A stretch of DNA of 58,141 nucleotides, from assembly GCA_944321505.1 (NCBI GenBank), contig CALULN010000016.1, positions 1-58,141 on the forward strand. The letters are read 5' to 3'. Positions within the stretch are counted from its first letter, which is position 1. Every line of letters starts with the position of its first letter. Under the pieces are notes generated by a model. The model saw only the letters and a list, made by a program, of their open reading frames with translations. It did no database searches and had not been told where the DNA came from. Below, piece by piece: positions 15,659-21,707 of this stretch. Position numbers and translations under genes: made by a program. Source of the stretch: Candidatus Methanomethylophilaceae archaeon. GTDB taxonomy: Archaea; Thermoplasmatota; Thermoplasmata; Methanomassiliicoccales; Methanomethylophilaceae.

Positions 15659-16928
15659 GGTTGATGGCCCCTTTGGTCATCTCGTTGATCCCCACCAGGT
15701 ACGCCTTGTCGCGGGCCTCGCAGGTTATCACGACGGATGCGTCGTCGGGGTCGTAGCGTATGAGGGACCATCCGGATTCGAAGGACGTCCTGATGCCGTC
15801 AGTCGTGGATACGGTGTCTCCGTCCAGGGACCGCACGCCGTCCTCGATGCCTATCCTCAGCACATCCCAGTCCGCGTTCGTCTTGATGCGCTCCTCGGAC
15901 CGCTGGTAGTCGGGGATCTCCGCCGCCAGGTCGCTGAGCTTCGCCTGCGACGCCATATCCGCCAGGCGGAGCAGTGCGAGGATGCCGTCGGGGGCCAGGG
16001 ACATGTCGTCCGAGATGACGCGTCCCACCGCGTCCGCTCCGAAGCCGGCGCCGCCCTCCCGTATCTCGTCGGAGACGGCCATTATGTTCCCGGGGGTGCG
16101 GACCACGCCTTTGACGATGTCGTCGGCCCCCATGGTGAAGTCGAGGGGGACCGCGATCCTCCGGATCCCGTAGAACGATGCGATCATGATGGGGATCTTG
16201 CTGCCCGGTATCCTGACGCCGTTCTCGTCGAAGACGTCTATCCTCCCGCCGTCGTGGCTGAGGGCGGCGCCCATGTTGCAGAGCTTCGTGTCCTTCACCG
16301 TCTTCTGCAGCGTCCTCAGGTCCGGCTCGCTCAGGATGTTCTCGGCTCCGTGGGGGACCCTGTACGACAGCATCAGGGTGTCCGCCCCGAGATCGTTGGC
16401 GGCCTTCGCCGCCAGCAGGCTGGGGCAGGGGTAGCTGCAGTCCAGAGCCAGCGCGCAGTCCAGGCCGCCGACGAGGCTCTTGAGCCTGTCGGCGTACGCC
16501 TCCGCAGTACCCTGGACGTCCACGCATCTGCCGATGCGCTCGTAGGTGGGCAGCAGCAGCCTCTCCTCCTTCGATGTGACGCCGTAGACGTCCGCCTCGC
16601 TGAAGAACGAGCCGTCGGGGCGGTGTATCTCGATTCCGCTCATGGAGTCCGGGTTGTGGGTGCCGATGGTGACGTAGCAGTCCGATTCCGCCGGGGAGAA
16701 GGGCATGGCGGGGGCGGGGACGATGCCGCTGTGCATCAGGGTCCCGCCGGCGGCCTCTATGCCCGCACGGAACGCCATGTCGATCATGGAGGTCGATGGG
16801 TGCATGTCCCTGCAGCACGACACCGTGCGGTACGAATGACCCAGCAGACGGCCGATCCTCAGCGCCGTCTCGGGGGTCATGTCCATTCCGAGGGCGTCCC
16901 TGAGTACGAGGCCTTCGTCTCCGCTCAT
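15642..16928 (-). CDS. Phosphohexomutase-family protein, catalytically degenerate
   Basis: 428 aa, the alpha-D-phosphohexomutase fold (GlmM/ManB type) over the full length. Key sites are altered. The phosphoserine loop TASHNP is IGTHNP (about residue 88), replacing Ser with Thr. The metal loop DGDADR is replaced by SHDGGR (about 222-227), losing two of three Asp ligands. The sugar-binding GGEQSGH loop is not recognisable (EIREGGAGFGADAV). The N-terminal FGTxGIRG motif is also absent. It is therefore probably not a normal mutase and may be regulatory or bind a phosphosugar. ATG 16928 lies 27 bp from GACTTAACC (16951-16959), a leaderless promoter; GTG 16943 is the alternative. Confidence 0.75.
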   Translation of the reverse strand: MSGDEGLVLRDALGMDMTPETALRIGRLLGHSYRTVSCCRDMHPSTSMIDMAFRAGIEAAGGTLMHSGIVPAPAMPFSPAESDCYVTIGTHNPDSMSGIEIHRPDGSFFSEADVYGVTSKEERLLLPTYERIGRCVDVQGTAEAYADRLKSLVGGLDCALALDCSYPCPSLLAAKAANDLGADTLMLSYRVPHGAENILSEPDLRTLQKTVKDTKLCNMGAALSHDGGRIDVFDENGVRIPGSKIPIMIASFYGIRRIAVPLDFTMGADDIVKGVVRTPGNIMAVSDEIREGGAGFGADAVGRVISDDMSLAPDGILALLRLADMASQAKLSDLAAEIPDYQRSEERIKTNADWDVLRIGIEDGVRSLDGDTVSTTDGIRTSFESGWSLIRYDPDDASVVITCEARDKAYLVGINEMTKGAINLRTDD

Positions 16929-17062
16929 GACGGTGGGATACACAGGCCCCGGTTAAGTCTTTTTTCCGGCGGGAAATCATCTCAAACGGATGTCATCGAT
17001 GTCGCGTCTTTCGTTTGATCATCATGCACCGGTGATGCTGGATTTTCCGCTTTCGCAACAAC

Positions 17063-17072
17063 CTTTAAATAA
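17063..17072 (+). promoter_or_regulatory. TATA box of the 75-aa protein gene
   Basis: CTTTAAATAA predicts transcription from about 17093, leaving a 30-nt leader with GAGGG (17112-17116) six bases before ATG 17123. It is one of the best promoter plus ribosome-site combinations in the window. Confidence 0.6.
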
Positions 17073-17122
17073 AACACATCAGAATCCCTCCGATTGCACA
17101 GAAATGTGTCAGAGGGACAGAG

Positions 17123-17350
17123 ATGGCAATGGAGAAGATCGAGTTCGGCAAGGCCAAGATCATAGCTGAGAAGAAGGGGCTGAAGCCCGGGAAGGTCAAG
17201 GGGACCGAGGGCATCCAGTTCACCAAGGGCAACAACAACAGGCTCAACGTCATCGGATGGGACGAGTTCGAGGAGCTCCTCGGCAAGAGGAACCTCGCAA
17301 TCTACGAGTCCGCCGGCTGGATGAAGATAATGAAGGCCGACCGCCAGTAG
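17123..17350 (+). CDS. Small basic protein, unknown function
   Basis: 75 aa. Lys-rich first half (FGKAKIIAEKKGLKPGKVKG), then GIQFTKGNNNRLNVIGWDEF and a helix EELLGKRNLAIYESAGWMKI ending MKADRQ. It has no signal, membrane span or Cys. A strong TATA box, a good ribosome-binding site and a stable UUCG hairpin right after the stop make it a monocistronic gene that may be highly expressed. The charge suggests nucleic-acid or ribosome binding, but no family is recognised. Confidence 0.75.
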   Translation: MAMEKIEFGKAKIIAEKKGLKPGKVKGTEGIQFTKGNNNRLNVIGWDEFEELLGKRNLAIYESAGWMKIMKADRQ

Positions 17351-17359
17351 GCGGGCACT

Positions 17360-17381
17360 TCCGGAGCCTTCGGGCTCCGGA
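17360..17381 (+). terminator. UUCG-capped hairpin after the 75-aa gene
   Basis: TCCGGAGCC, TTCG, GGCTCCGGA forms a perfect 9-bp stem with a C(UUCG)G tetraloop, nine bases after the stop. TTTATTATA follows at 17389 and doubles as the tRNA-Leu TATA box. Confidence 0.7.
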
Positions 17382-17421
17382 GCATCAGTTTATTATACCA
17401 GTACGCTTTGACGGTGGTTGG

Positions 17422-17508
17422 GCAAGGGTTACCGAGCTTGGCCAAAGGTGCTAGATTCAGGGTCTAGTCGTTAGTCGTTCGAGGGTTCAAATCCCTTCCC
17501 TTGCACCA
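17422..17508 (+). tRNA. tRNA-Leu (anticodon CAG)
   Basis: GCAAGGG pairs with CCCTTGC; A and encoded CCA follow. The anticodon stem CTAGA/TCTAG closes loop TTCAGGG, giving CAG. A long variable arm fits leucine, and the T-arm AGGGTTCAAATCCCT is intact. Length is 87 nt. TTTATTATACC (17389-17399) is centred about 27 bp upstream. Confidence 0.95.
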
Positions 17509-17611
17509 CTTCTGCCCATTCTTCCGATCTGGCTCCTTGCTGTACCTGCATTCAATCCCGCCCTTCCGGCAACGGGTCGGCTCTATATCCTCGGGCGGCG
17601 GTATCGAAGCG

Positions 17612-17791
17612 ATGACGGACGCGCCGGAAGGTGATGACTACAGGGCTCTGCGCAACCTGATCTGGATGATGGTGATAATCGCCGGCGTGGCCCTGCTGGC
17701 ATGGAAGGCCATGCATCTGATGGAGGCCCGCAGGGTCGTCTCGGAGCTGTCATACCTGCTCGTCGAAGGTGCGCTTCTTCCGTATGTATGA
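17612..17791 (+). CDS. Small single-pass membrane protein
   Basis: 59 aa from ATG 17612. A charged N-terminus (MTDAPEGDDYRALRN) is followed by one hydrophobic helix (LIWMMVIIAGVALLAWKAMH) and a short tail. No family recognised. The last 42 bases overlap the end of the convergent VTT-domain gene, and no clear ribosome-binding site is seen, so it could be spurious; the clean hydrophobic helix is the main argument for it. Confidence 0.45.
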   Translation: MTDAPEGDDYRALRNLIWMMVIIAGVALLAWKAMHLMEARRVVSELSYLLVEGALLPYV

Positions 17792-18334
17792 GGCGACGAA
17801 GCTGACGGCGAGGATGGTCAGCACCAGAGCGATCATCAGCCACTGGGCGGTGCTGCTGTTGAAGTAGCTGTAGAAGAACGCGCTCATGGACAGCACCAGG
17901 CCGTACTTCAGGATGCACCCTATCACCACGTAGAACAGCGCCCGGCGGAGGGTCCAGCTCTCGATGACGGAGATGAACGCCCCGGAATAGGGTATCATGG
18001 GGGCGATGCGGTTGACCAGCATCATCCTCTCGTCGCTGACGATCAGGAAGTCCACGTACTTCTCCATGGCGTTCCTGAGGCGCTTCGGGAGGCCGTACTT
18101 CTCAACGATGGTGTAGAGTATTGTGTTGCCCAGGCATTCGGCGACGATGGCCGCTAGGAGCAGGACCACCGCGAACCCCGGGGTCGGGTCGTAGGAGAAC
18201 CCCAGGATTATGAATATCTCCGGCAGGAACGGGAACACCGTCGCATCGATGAGGAATGCGAGGAAGACCAGCAGGACCACGCCCGCGGCCCCATAGGGGC
18301 CGAATATGTCGAACATGATCTGGGTCAGGTCCAT
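17750..18334 (-). CDS. VTT-domain (DedA/SNARE-associated-like) membrane protein
   Basis: 194 aa with about five membrane segments. The core has the VTT-type pattern: an N-terminal re-entrant helix pair (AFLIDATVFPFLPEIFIILG), an ECLGNTILYTIVEKYGLPKR segment, and NRIAPMIPYSGAFISVIESW in place of the usual RFxPxxR motif. Relatives are thought to be lipid scramblases or to support membrane homeostasis. GGAGG lies 8 bp before ATG 18334. It is 14 bp downstream of apt and probably cotranscribed. The tail is basic (SYIRKKRTFDEQV). Confidence 0.75.
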   Translation of the reverse strand: MDLTQIMFDIFGPYGAAGVVLLVFLAFLIDATVFPFLPEIFIILGFSYDPTPGFAVVLLLAAIVAECLGNTILYTIVEKYGLPKRLRNAMEKYVDFLIVSDERMMLVNRIAPMIPYSGAFISVIESWTLRRALFYVVIGCILKYGLVLSMSAFFYSYFNSSTAQWLMIALVLTILAVSFVASYIRKKRTFDEQV

Positions 18335-18348
18335 GCCGGGGCCTCCGG

Positions 18349-18873
18349 TCAGTTGCCTTCGTAGGCGATCAGGGAGCGGACGTCGTAGTCCTTCAGGCGG
18401 TCCCTGCCGTGCAGGCCCTTGAGCTCGATGACGAAGATGCAGCGGATCACGATGCCCCCCAGCCTCTCAACCATCCTGCACATGGCCTCGACGGTGCCGC
18501 CGGTGGCGATGAGGTCGTCGACGATCACCACCCTGTCCCCGGGCTTTATGGCGTCGGCGTGGACCTCCAGGGACGCGGTGCCGTACTCCAGGTCGTACTC
18601 CTCGGATATGGTCTCCCTCGGCAGCTTCCCTTTCTTCCTGAAGAGGATCAGCCCCTTCCCCTCGTTGTAGGCCAGAGGGGCCCCGAATATGAAACCTCTG
18701 GACTCCGAGCCCGCCACCAGGTCGAACTCCACGTCCTCCAGCTCCTTCATCAGGCCGTCCACCGCCAGCCTGAACCCGTCGGGATCCTGGATGATGGTGG
18801 TGATGTCTCTGAAGATGATGCCCTTGTGGGGGAAGTCCGGAATCGCGGTGACGTAGTCCTCGAGGGAGCTCAT
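18349..18873 (-). CDS. apt: Adenine phosphoribosyltransferase
   Basis: 174 aa, the usual APT length. It converts adenine plus PRPP to AMP for purine salvage. Visible motifs are IPDFPHKGIIFRDITTI, VAGSESRGFIFGAPLAY, FRKKGKLPRETISEEYDLEY and the PRPP loop VVIVDDLIATGGTVEAM. It has its own TATA box centred 28 bp before ATG 18873, so the message is probably leaderless even though DUF1634 and TauE lie upstream on the same strand. The VTT gene follows 14 bp later. With purH at 4855 the window has both de novo and salvage purine enzymes. Confidence 0.95.
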   Translation of the reverse strand: MSSLEDYVTAIPDFPHKGIIFRDITTIIQDPDGFRLAVDGLMKELEDVEFDLVAGSESRGFIFGAPLAYNEGKGLILFRKKGKLPRETISEEYDLEYGTASLEVHADAIKPGDRVVIVDDLIATGGTVEAMCRMVERLGGIVIRCIFVIELKGLHGRDRLKDYDVRSLIAYEGN

Positions 18874-18896
18874 GCTCCGCCTTATCCCGCGGGCGG

Positions 18897-18905
18897 TATA
18901 ATTCG
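18897..18905 (-). promoter_or_regulatory. TATA box of apt
   Basis: GAATTATAC on the minus strand is centred about 26-28 bp upstream of the apt ATG, the textbook archaeal distance for a leaderless transcript. Confidence 0.5.
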
Positions 18906-18914
18906 TTGTCTGTC

Positions 18915-19190
18915 CTAGAACCACCAGGCCACGGCCATTCCGGCCGCGGTCACGCAGATCAGGGCGAGGGACACCAGGAACCAGTGCCTGTCCCCTTCCA
19001 GGAGGAGGGCCGCCGAGGACACCAGGATGCTGGCGAAGGGGATCAGTATGAGTATGGTGATCCCGGCCTTCAGGATCCTCCCCGAGAGGTCCGCATCGAA
19101 TGCGCCGATGAGCCCTCCGGCCATGAGGATGGCGATCGACAGGGCGATGCCGTACTTCAGCACCGCTCCGGTGCTCCTGTCGAGGTCCAT
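18915..19190 (-). CDS. DUF1634 membrane protein
   Basis: 91 aa with three predicted membrane helices (YGIALSIAILMAGGLIGAF, AGITILILIPFASILVSSAA and FLVSLALICVTAAGMAVAWW). This size and layout match DUF1634, which regularly sits beside TauE/SafE exporters. The ATG overlaps the TauE stop by one base (TGATG), so the two are translationally coupled and probably form one transport system. Confidence 0.85.
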   Translation of the reverse strand: MDLDRSTGAVLKYGIALSIAILMAGGLIGAFDADLSGRILKAGITILILIPFASILVSSAALLLEGDRHWFLVSLALICVTAAGMAVAWWF

Positions 19191-20005
19191 CAGAGGACAC
19201 CCCCTGCTTCGAGCAGCATGGACACGGCGGATGCGACGAGGACGATGGCGAAGTACTTCTTCAGGGACGCCGTGTCGAAGTACTTCGAGATGTGGGTCCC
19301 GGCGAACATCCCTATGTATGCGCCGATGGCTACGTAGGCGGCGTACTCCAACAGGATCTGTCCGCTGAGGAGGTAGATGATGGCGCCCGAGAACGCGGTT
19401 ATGCCGATCATGTAGCTGCTGGTGGCGGTGGCCGCCTTAAGCGGCACGCCCATGTACGCGTTCATGATTGGAACCTTGATGACGCCTCCTCCCACGCCGG
19501 TCATGGAGGAGTAGGCTCCGGCGGCGATGCAGGCGATGGTCCCGCCCACTTTGTGGGACACATCGTACCCGATCCGCTCCCCCGACTTCATGTCGGTGAA
19601 CCAGAACTCGTGCTCGCCTTCGGCGGATCCGCAGTCCCTGCCGCGGCTCCTGACCATGCGGTAGGCGTTGATGAGCAGGAGCACCGAGAACACCACCATC
19701 AGGATCCAGTCCTCGATCATCACCGCCACGAACGCGCCCACGATGGCGCCGAGGGTGGTTCCCACCTCCAGGAGCAGCCCCAGCCTGACGTTCGCCACCT
19801 TCTTCTCGGCATAGTATGCGCCGGAACCGGCCGATGTGGCCACTATGCCCACCAGGCTGACGGCGGCGGCCTCGGTGGCGCTCAGTCCGAATCCGATGGT
19901 GAGGACGGGGATGAAGATGATCCCCCCGCCGATCCCGAACAGCGCTCCGAGGAGTCCGGCCAGCACGCTGACCGCGAGAAGCAGCGCTATCATCACGGGA
20001 TCCAT
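19190..20005 (-). CDS. TauE/SafE family anion permease
   Basis: 271 aa with about eight hydrophobic segments. Both family repeats are visible: LLGALFGIGGGIIFIPVLTI near the N-terminus and YSSMTGVGGGVIKVPIMNAY in the second half. A hydrophilic loop (SRGRDCGSAEGEHEFWFTDM) separates them. Members move sulfite, sulfoacetate or other small sulfur/organic anions across the membrane; the substrate here is not shown. It is coupled to DUF1634 and diverges from the ThiI-like gene 65 bp away, which may hint at sulfur metabolism, though only by position. Confidence 0.88.
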   Translation of the reverse strand: MDPVMIALLLAVSVLAGLLGALFGIGGGIIFIPVLTIGFGLSATEAAAVSLVGIVATSAGSGAYYAEKKVANVRLGLLLEVGTTLGAIVGAFVAVMIEDWILMVVFSVLLLINAYRMVRSRGRDCGSAEGEHEFWFTDMKSGERIGYDVSHKVGGTIACIAAGAYSSMTGVGGGVIKVPIMNAYMGVPLKAATATSSYMIGITAFSGAIIYLLSGQILLEYAAYVAIGAYIGMFAGTHISKYFDTASLKKYFAIVLVASAVSMLLEAGGVL

Positions 20006-20070
20006 AGCGGGCCATGTCCCTCATGGTAGATAACTGAGCCGATACGGTTATCCGTGGGAGCGGTCGTCAG

Positions 20071-20919
20071 GTGTCTGTGCAGACTGTCCTGGTGAGATAC
20101 TGTGAGATCGGGCTAAAGAGCACGCCCGTCCGCAGGAGGTTCGAGTCCCAGCTGAGGGATAACATGCTCACCATGCTGGCGGCCGACGGCGTGGAGGCGC
20201 TGGTGTCCCAGGGGGAGGCCAGGTTCTATCTGGAATCGGACGACCCCGAGGCATGCGTCCGCTCCATGCGCAAGGTCTTCGGCATAGCATCCGTCTCCGT
20301 GGCCGTCGGATGCACGTCGTCCCTGGACGACATATGCACATCCGCCGCACGCTTCACCGAGGGGAGGATCCCGGAAGGCGCGGGCTTCGCCGTCCGCGCC
20401 CGCAGGGAGGGCACCCATCCGTACACCAGCATGGAGGTGGGCCGCGAGGCAGGCTCCGCCGTTTCGGATGCGAACCCGCAGGCGCATGTGGACCTGACGT
20501 CCCCCGACTACACGCTGTACATTGAGGTGCGGAACAGCCGCGCCTACATATTCGACTCATACGTGGAATGCCCCGGCGGTCTGCCTCTGGGCACCCAGGG
20601 GAAGGTCTTCGCCCGCATATCCGGCGTGAGGGACGAGCTCTCCGCATGGATGATGATGAAGAGGGGCTGCCGCGTCGTAGCCTCCGGGGAGGACATGCCG
20701 CTGTTGAGGATGTACGACCCCTCGCTGCGGGTATCCGACAGGATGCCGTCGGACGCGCTGGGGACGGTCCACGGGTGCGGATTGGACGACCTCTCCTCCG
20801 TGGACTGGTGCGGCATCCCGGCCTATCTGCCAACGGTGGCCATGAGCGACCGCCTGGTGGGAGAGATGTACGCCCGCGTCATGAGGGCGGAGTTCCGATC
20901 CGGTTCCGGGACGTTATGA
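20071..20919 (+). CDS. ThiI-like protein (ferredoxin-like + THUMP) with degenerate PP-loop
   Basis: 282 aa. Residues 1-165 match the N-terminal ferredoxin-like and THUMP domains of tRNA 4-thiouridine synthase ThiI (VLVRYCEIGLKS, then REGTHPYTSMEVGREAGSAV and HVDLTSPDYTLYIEVR). The linker PGGLPLGTQGKVFARISG leads into where ThiI has the ATP-binding SGGxDS loop; here it reads SGVRDE (about residues 184-189). Only about 95 residues follow, without the catalytic Cys motif. It may still bind tRNA but should not adenylate it. The start is GTG 20071 or GTG 20077. Confidence 0.8.
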   Translation: MSVQTVLVRYCEIGLKSTPVRRRFESQLRDNMLTMLAADGVEALVSQGEARFYLESDDPEACVRSMRKVFGIASVSVAVGCTSSLDDICTSAARFTEGRIPEGAGFAVRARREGTHPYTSMEVGREAGSAVSDANPQAHVDLTSPDYTLYIEVRNSRAYIFDSYVECPGGLPLGTQGKVFARISGVRDELSAWMMMKRGCRVVASGEDMPLLRMYDPSLRVSDRMPSDALGTVHGCGLDDLSSVDWCGIPAYLPTVAMSDRLVGEMYARVMRAEFRSGSGTL

Positions 20920-20930
20920 GAAAACGGTGT

Positions 20931-20950
20931 GCATCCCCGCGAGGGGATGC
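20931..20950. terminator. Bidirectional hairpin between the ThiI-like gene and rpl15e
   Basis: GCATCCCC, GCGA, GGGGATGC: an 8-bp stem with a GNRA loop between two convergent genes. On the minus strand it is followed by CGTTTTCTC, so it best serves rpl15e. Confidence 0.6.
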
Positions 20951-20974
20951 GGTGAATGCGTTTGGAGGAAGGGC

Positions 20975-21598
20975 TCACTTGGCCCTTCTCTGGTTGGCCC
21001 TGACCGAGGGTCTGCACTTCTCGGCGCCGTTCCCCTTGTTGTGGAGACCGCGCCCCCTCCTCCCTGCGGAGGTCTTGCCGCGGTAGACGCGGTTCTTGTG
21101 GGTGTTGTAGCAGATCCAGTTGATCTTGGGGTCGGCCTGTATGACCGGGTGGTGCGGGTCCACGAGGATGATCTCGTACCACTCCTGCTGTCCGTCGGCT
21201 CCGACCCAGTAGGAGTTCAGGACCTCGAGGTTGGGGTATCTCTTCTGAGCCCTCTCCTCGGCCATCCTCTGGAGGCTCTTGCCGACGGTGATCTGGAGGA
21301 TACCTTTCCTCTTGGCTCTCCTTCCGCCCTTGATCTGCCTCTTCTGGAAGGATCCCTTCCTGACCCTTCCCCTGACGAGGACGTAGCCCTGCTTGGCCTT
21401 GTAGCCGAGGCTCCTGGCCCTGTCCAGCCTGGTGGGCCTCTCGATGCGGCAGAAGTTCTCCTCTCTCCTCCACATGACGCGCCTCTGCTTGTTCAGGTCC
21501 TTCAGGTAGTTGGAGGAAGGGACCTTCCAGGCATCGCCGATGTAGGAGTACATGCTCTTCCCGCTGACGCGGGTCTGCTCCTGTGTCTCTTCGGACAT
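20975..21598 (-). CDS. rpl15e: 50S ribosomal protein L15e
   Basis: 207 aa archaeal/eukaryotic L15e (eL15). Characteristic stretches are MYSYIGDAWKVPSS, RRVMWRREENFCRIERPTR, ARSLGYKAKQGYVLVRGRVR, KGGRRAKRKGIL and the C-terminal RPSVRANQRRAK. It is full length and binds large-subunit rRNA. ATG 21598 is chosen over GTG 21607 because GGTGAT precedes it at suitable spacing. It has its own TATA box and a hairpin terminator downstream. Confidence 0.97.
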   Translation of the reverse strand: MSEETQEQTRVSGKSMYSYIGDAWKVPSSNYLKDLNKQRRVMWRREENFCRIERPTRLDRARSLGYKAKQGYVLVRGRVRKGSFQKRQIKGGRRAKRKGILQITVGKSLQRMAEERAQKRYPNLEVLNSYWVGADGQQEWYEIILVDPHHPVIQADPKINWICYNTHKNRVYRGKTSAGRRGRGLHNKGNGAEKCRPSVRANQRRAK

Positions 21599-21683
21599 TC
21601 GAATCACCTTTTTCCGGATTCGCCCTGTTCGGGTACATTTCCGACGGAGTCAAAGCCCCGTGGGTGACCGCTATGGATGACTC

Positions 21684-21692
21684 CTATATAAC
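21684..21692 (-). promoter_or_regulatory. TATA box of rpl15e
   Basis: GTTATATAG on the minus strand lies between the polB stop and rpl15e, predicting a start near 21662 and a leader of about 64 nt. Confidence 0.5.
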
Positions 21693-21707
21693 GGGTGCGC
21701 ACCCGCG

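Noticed and set aside
18874-19200. Longer Apt starting far upstream
   Set aside because: The extra frame overlaps the DUF1634 gene antiparallel in composition and lacks homology-like features; MSSLEDYV is the normal Apt start.
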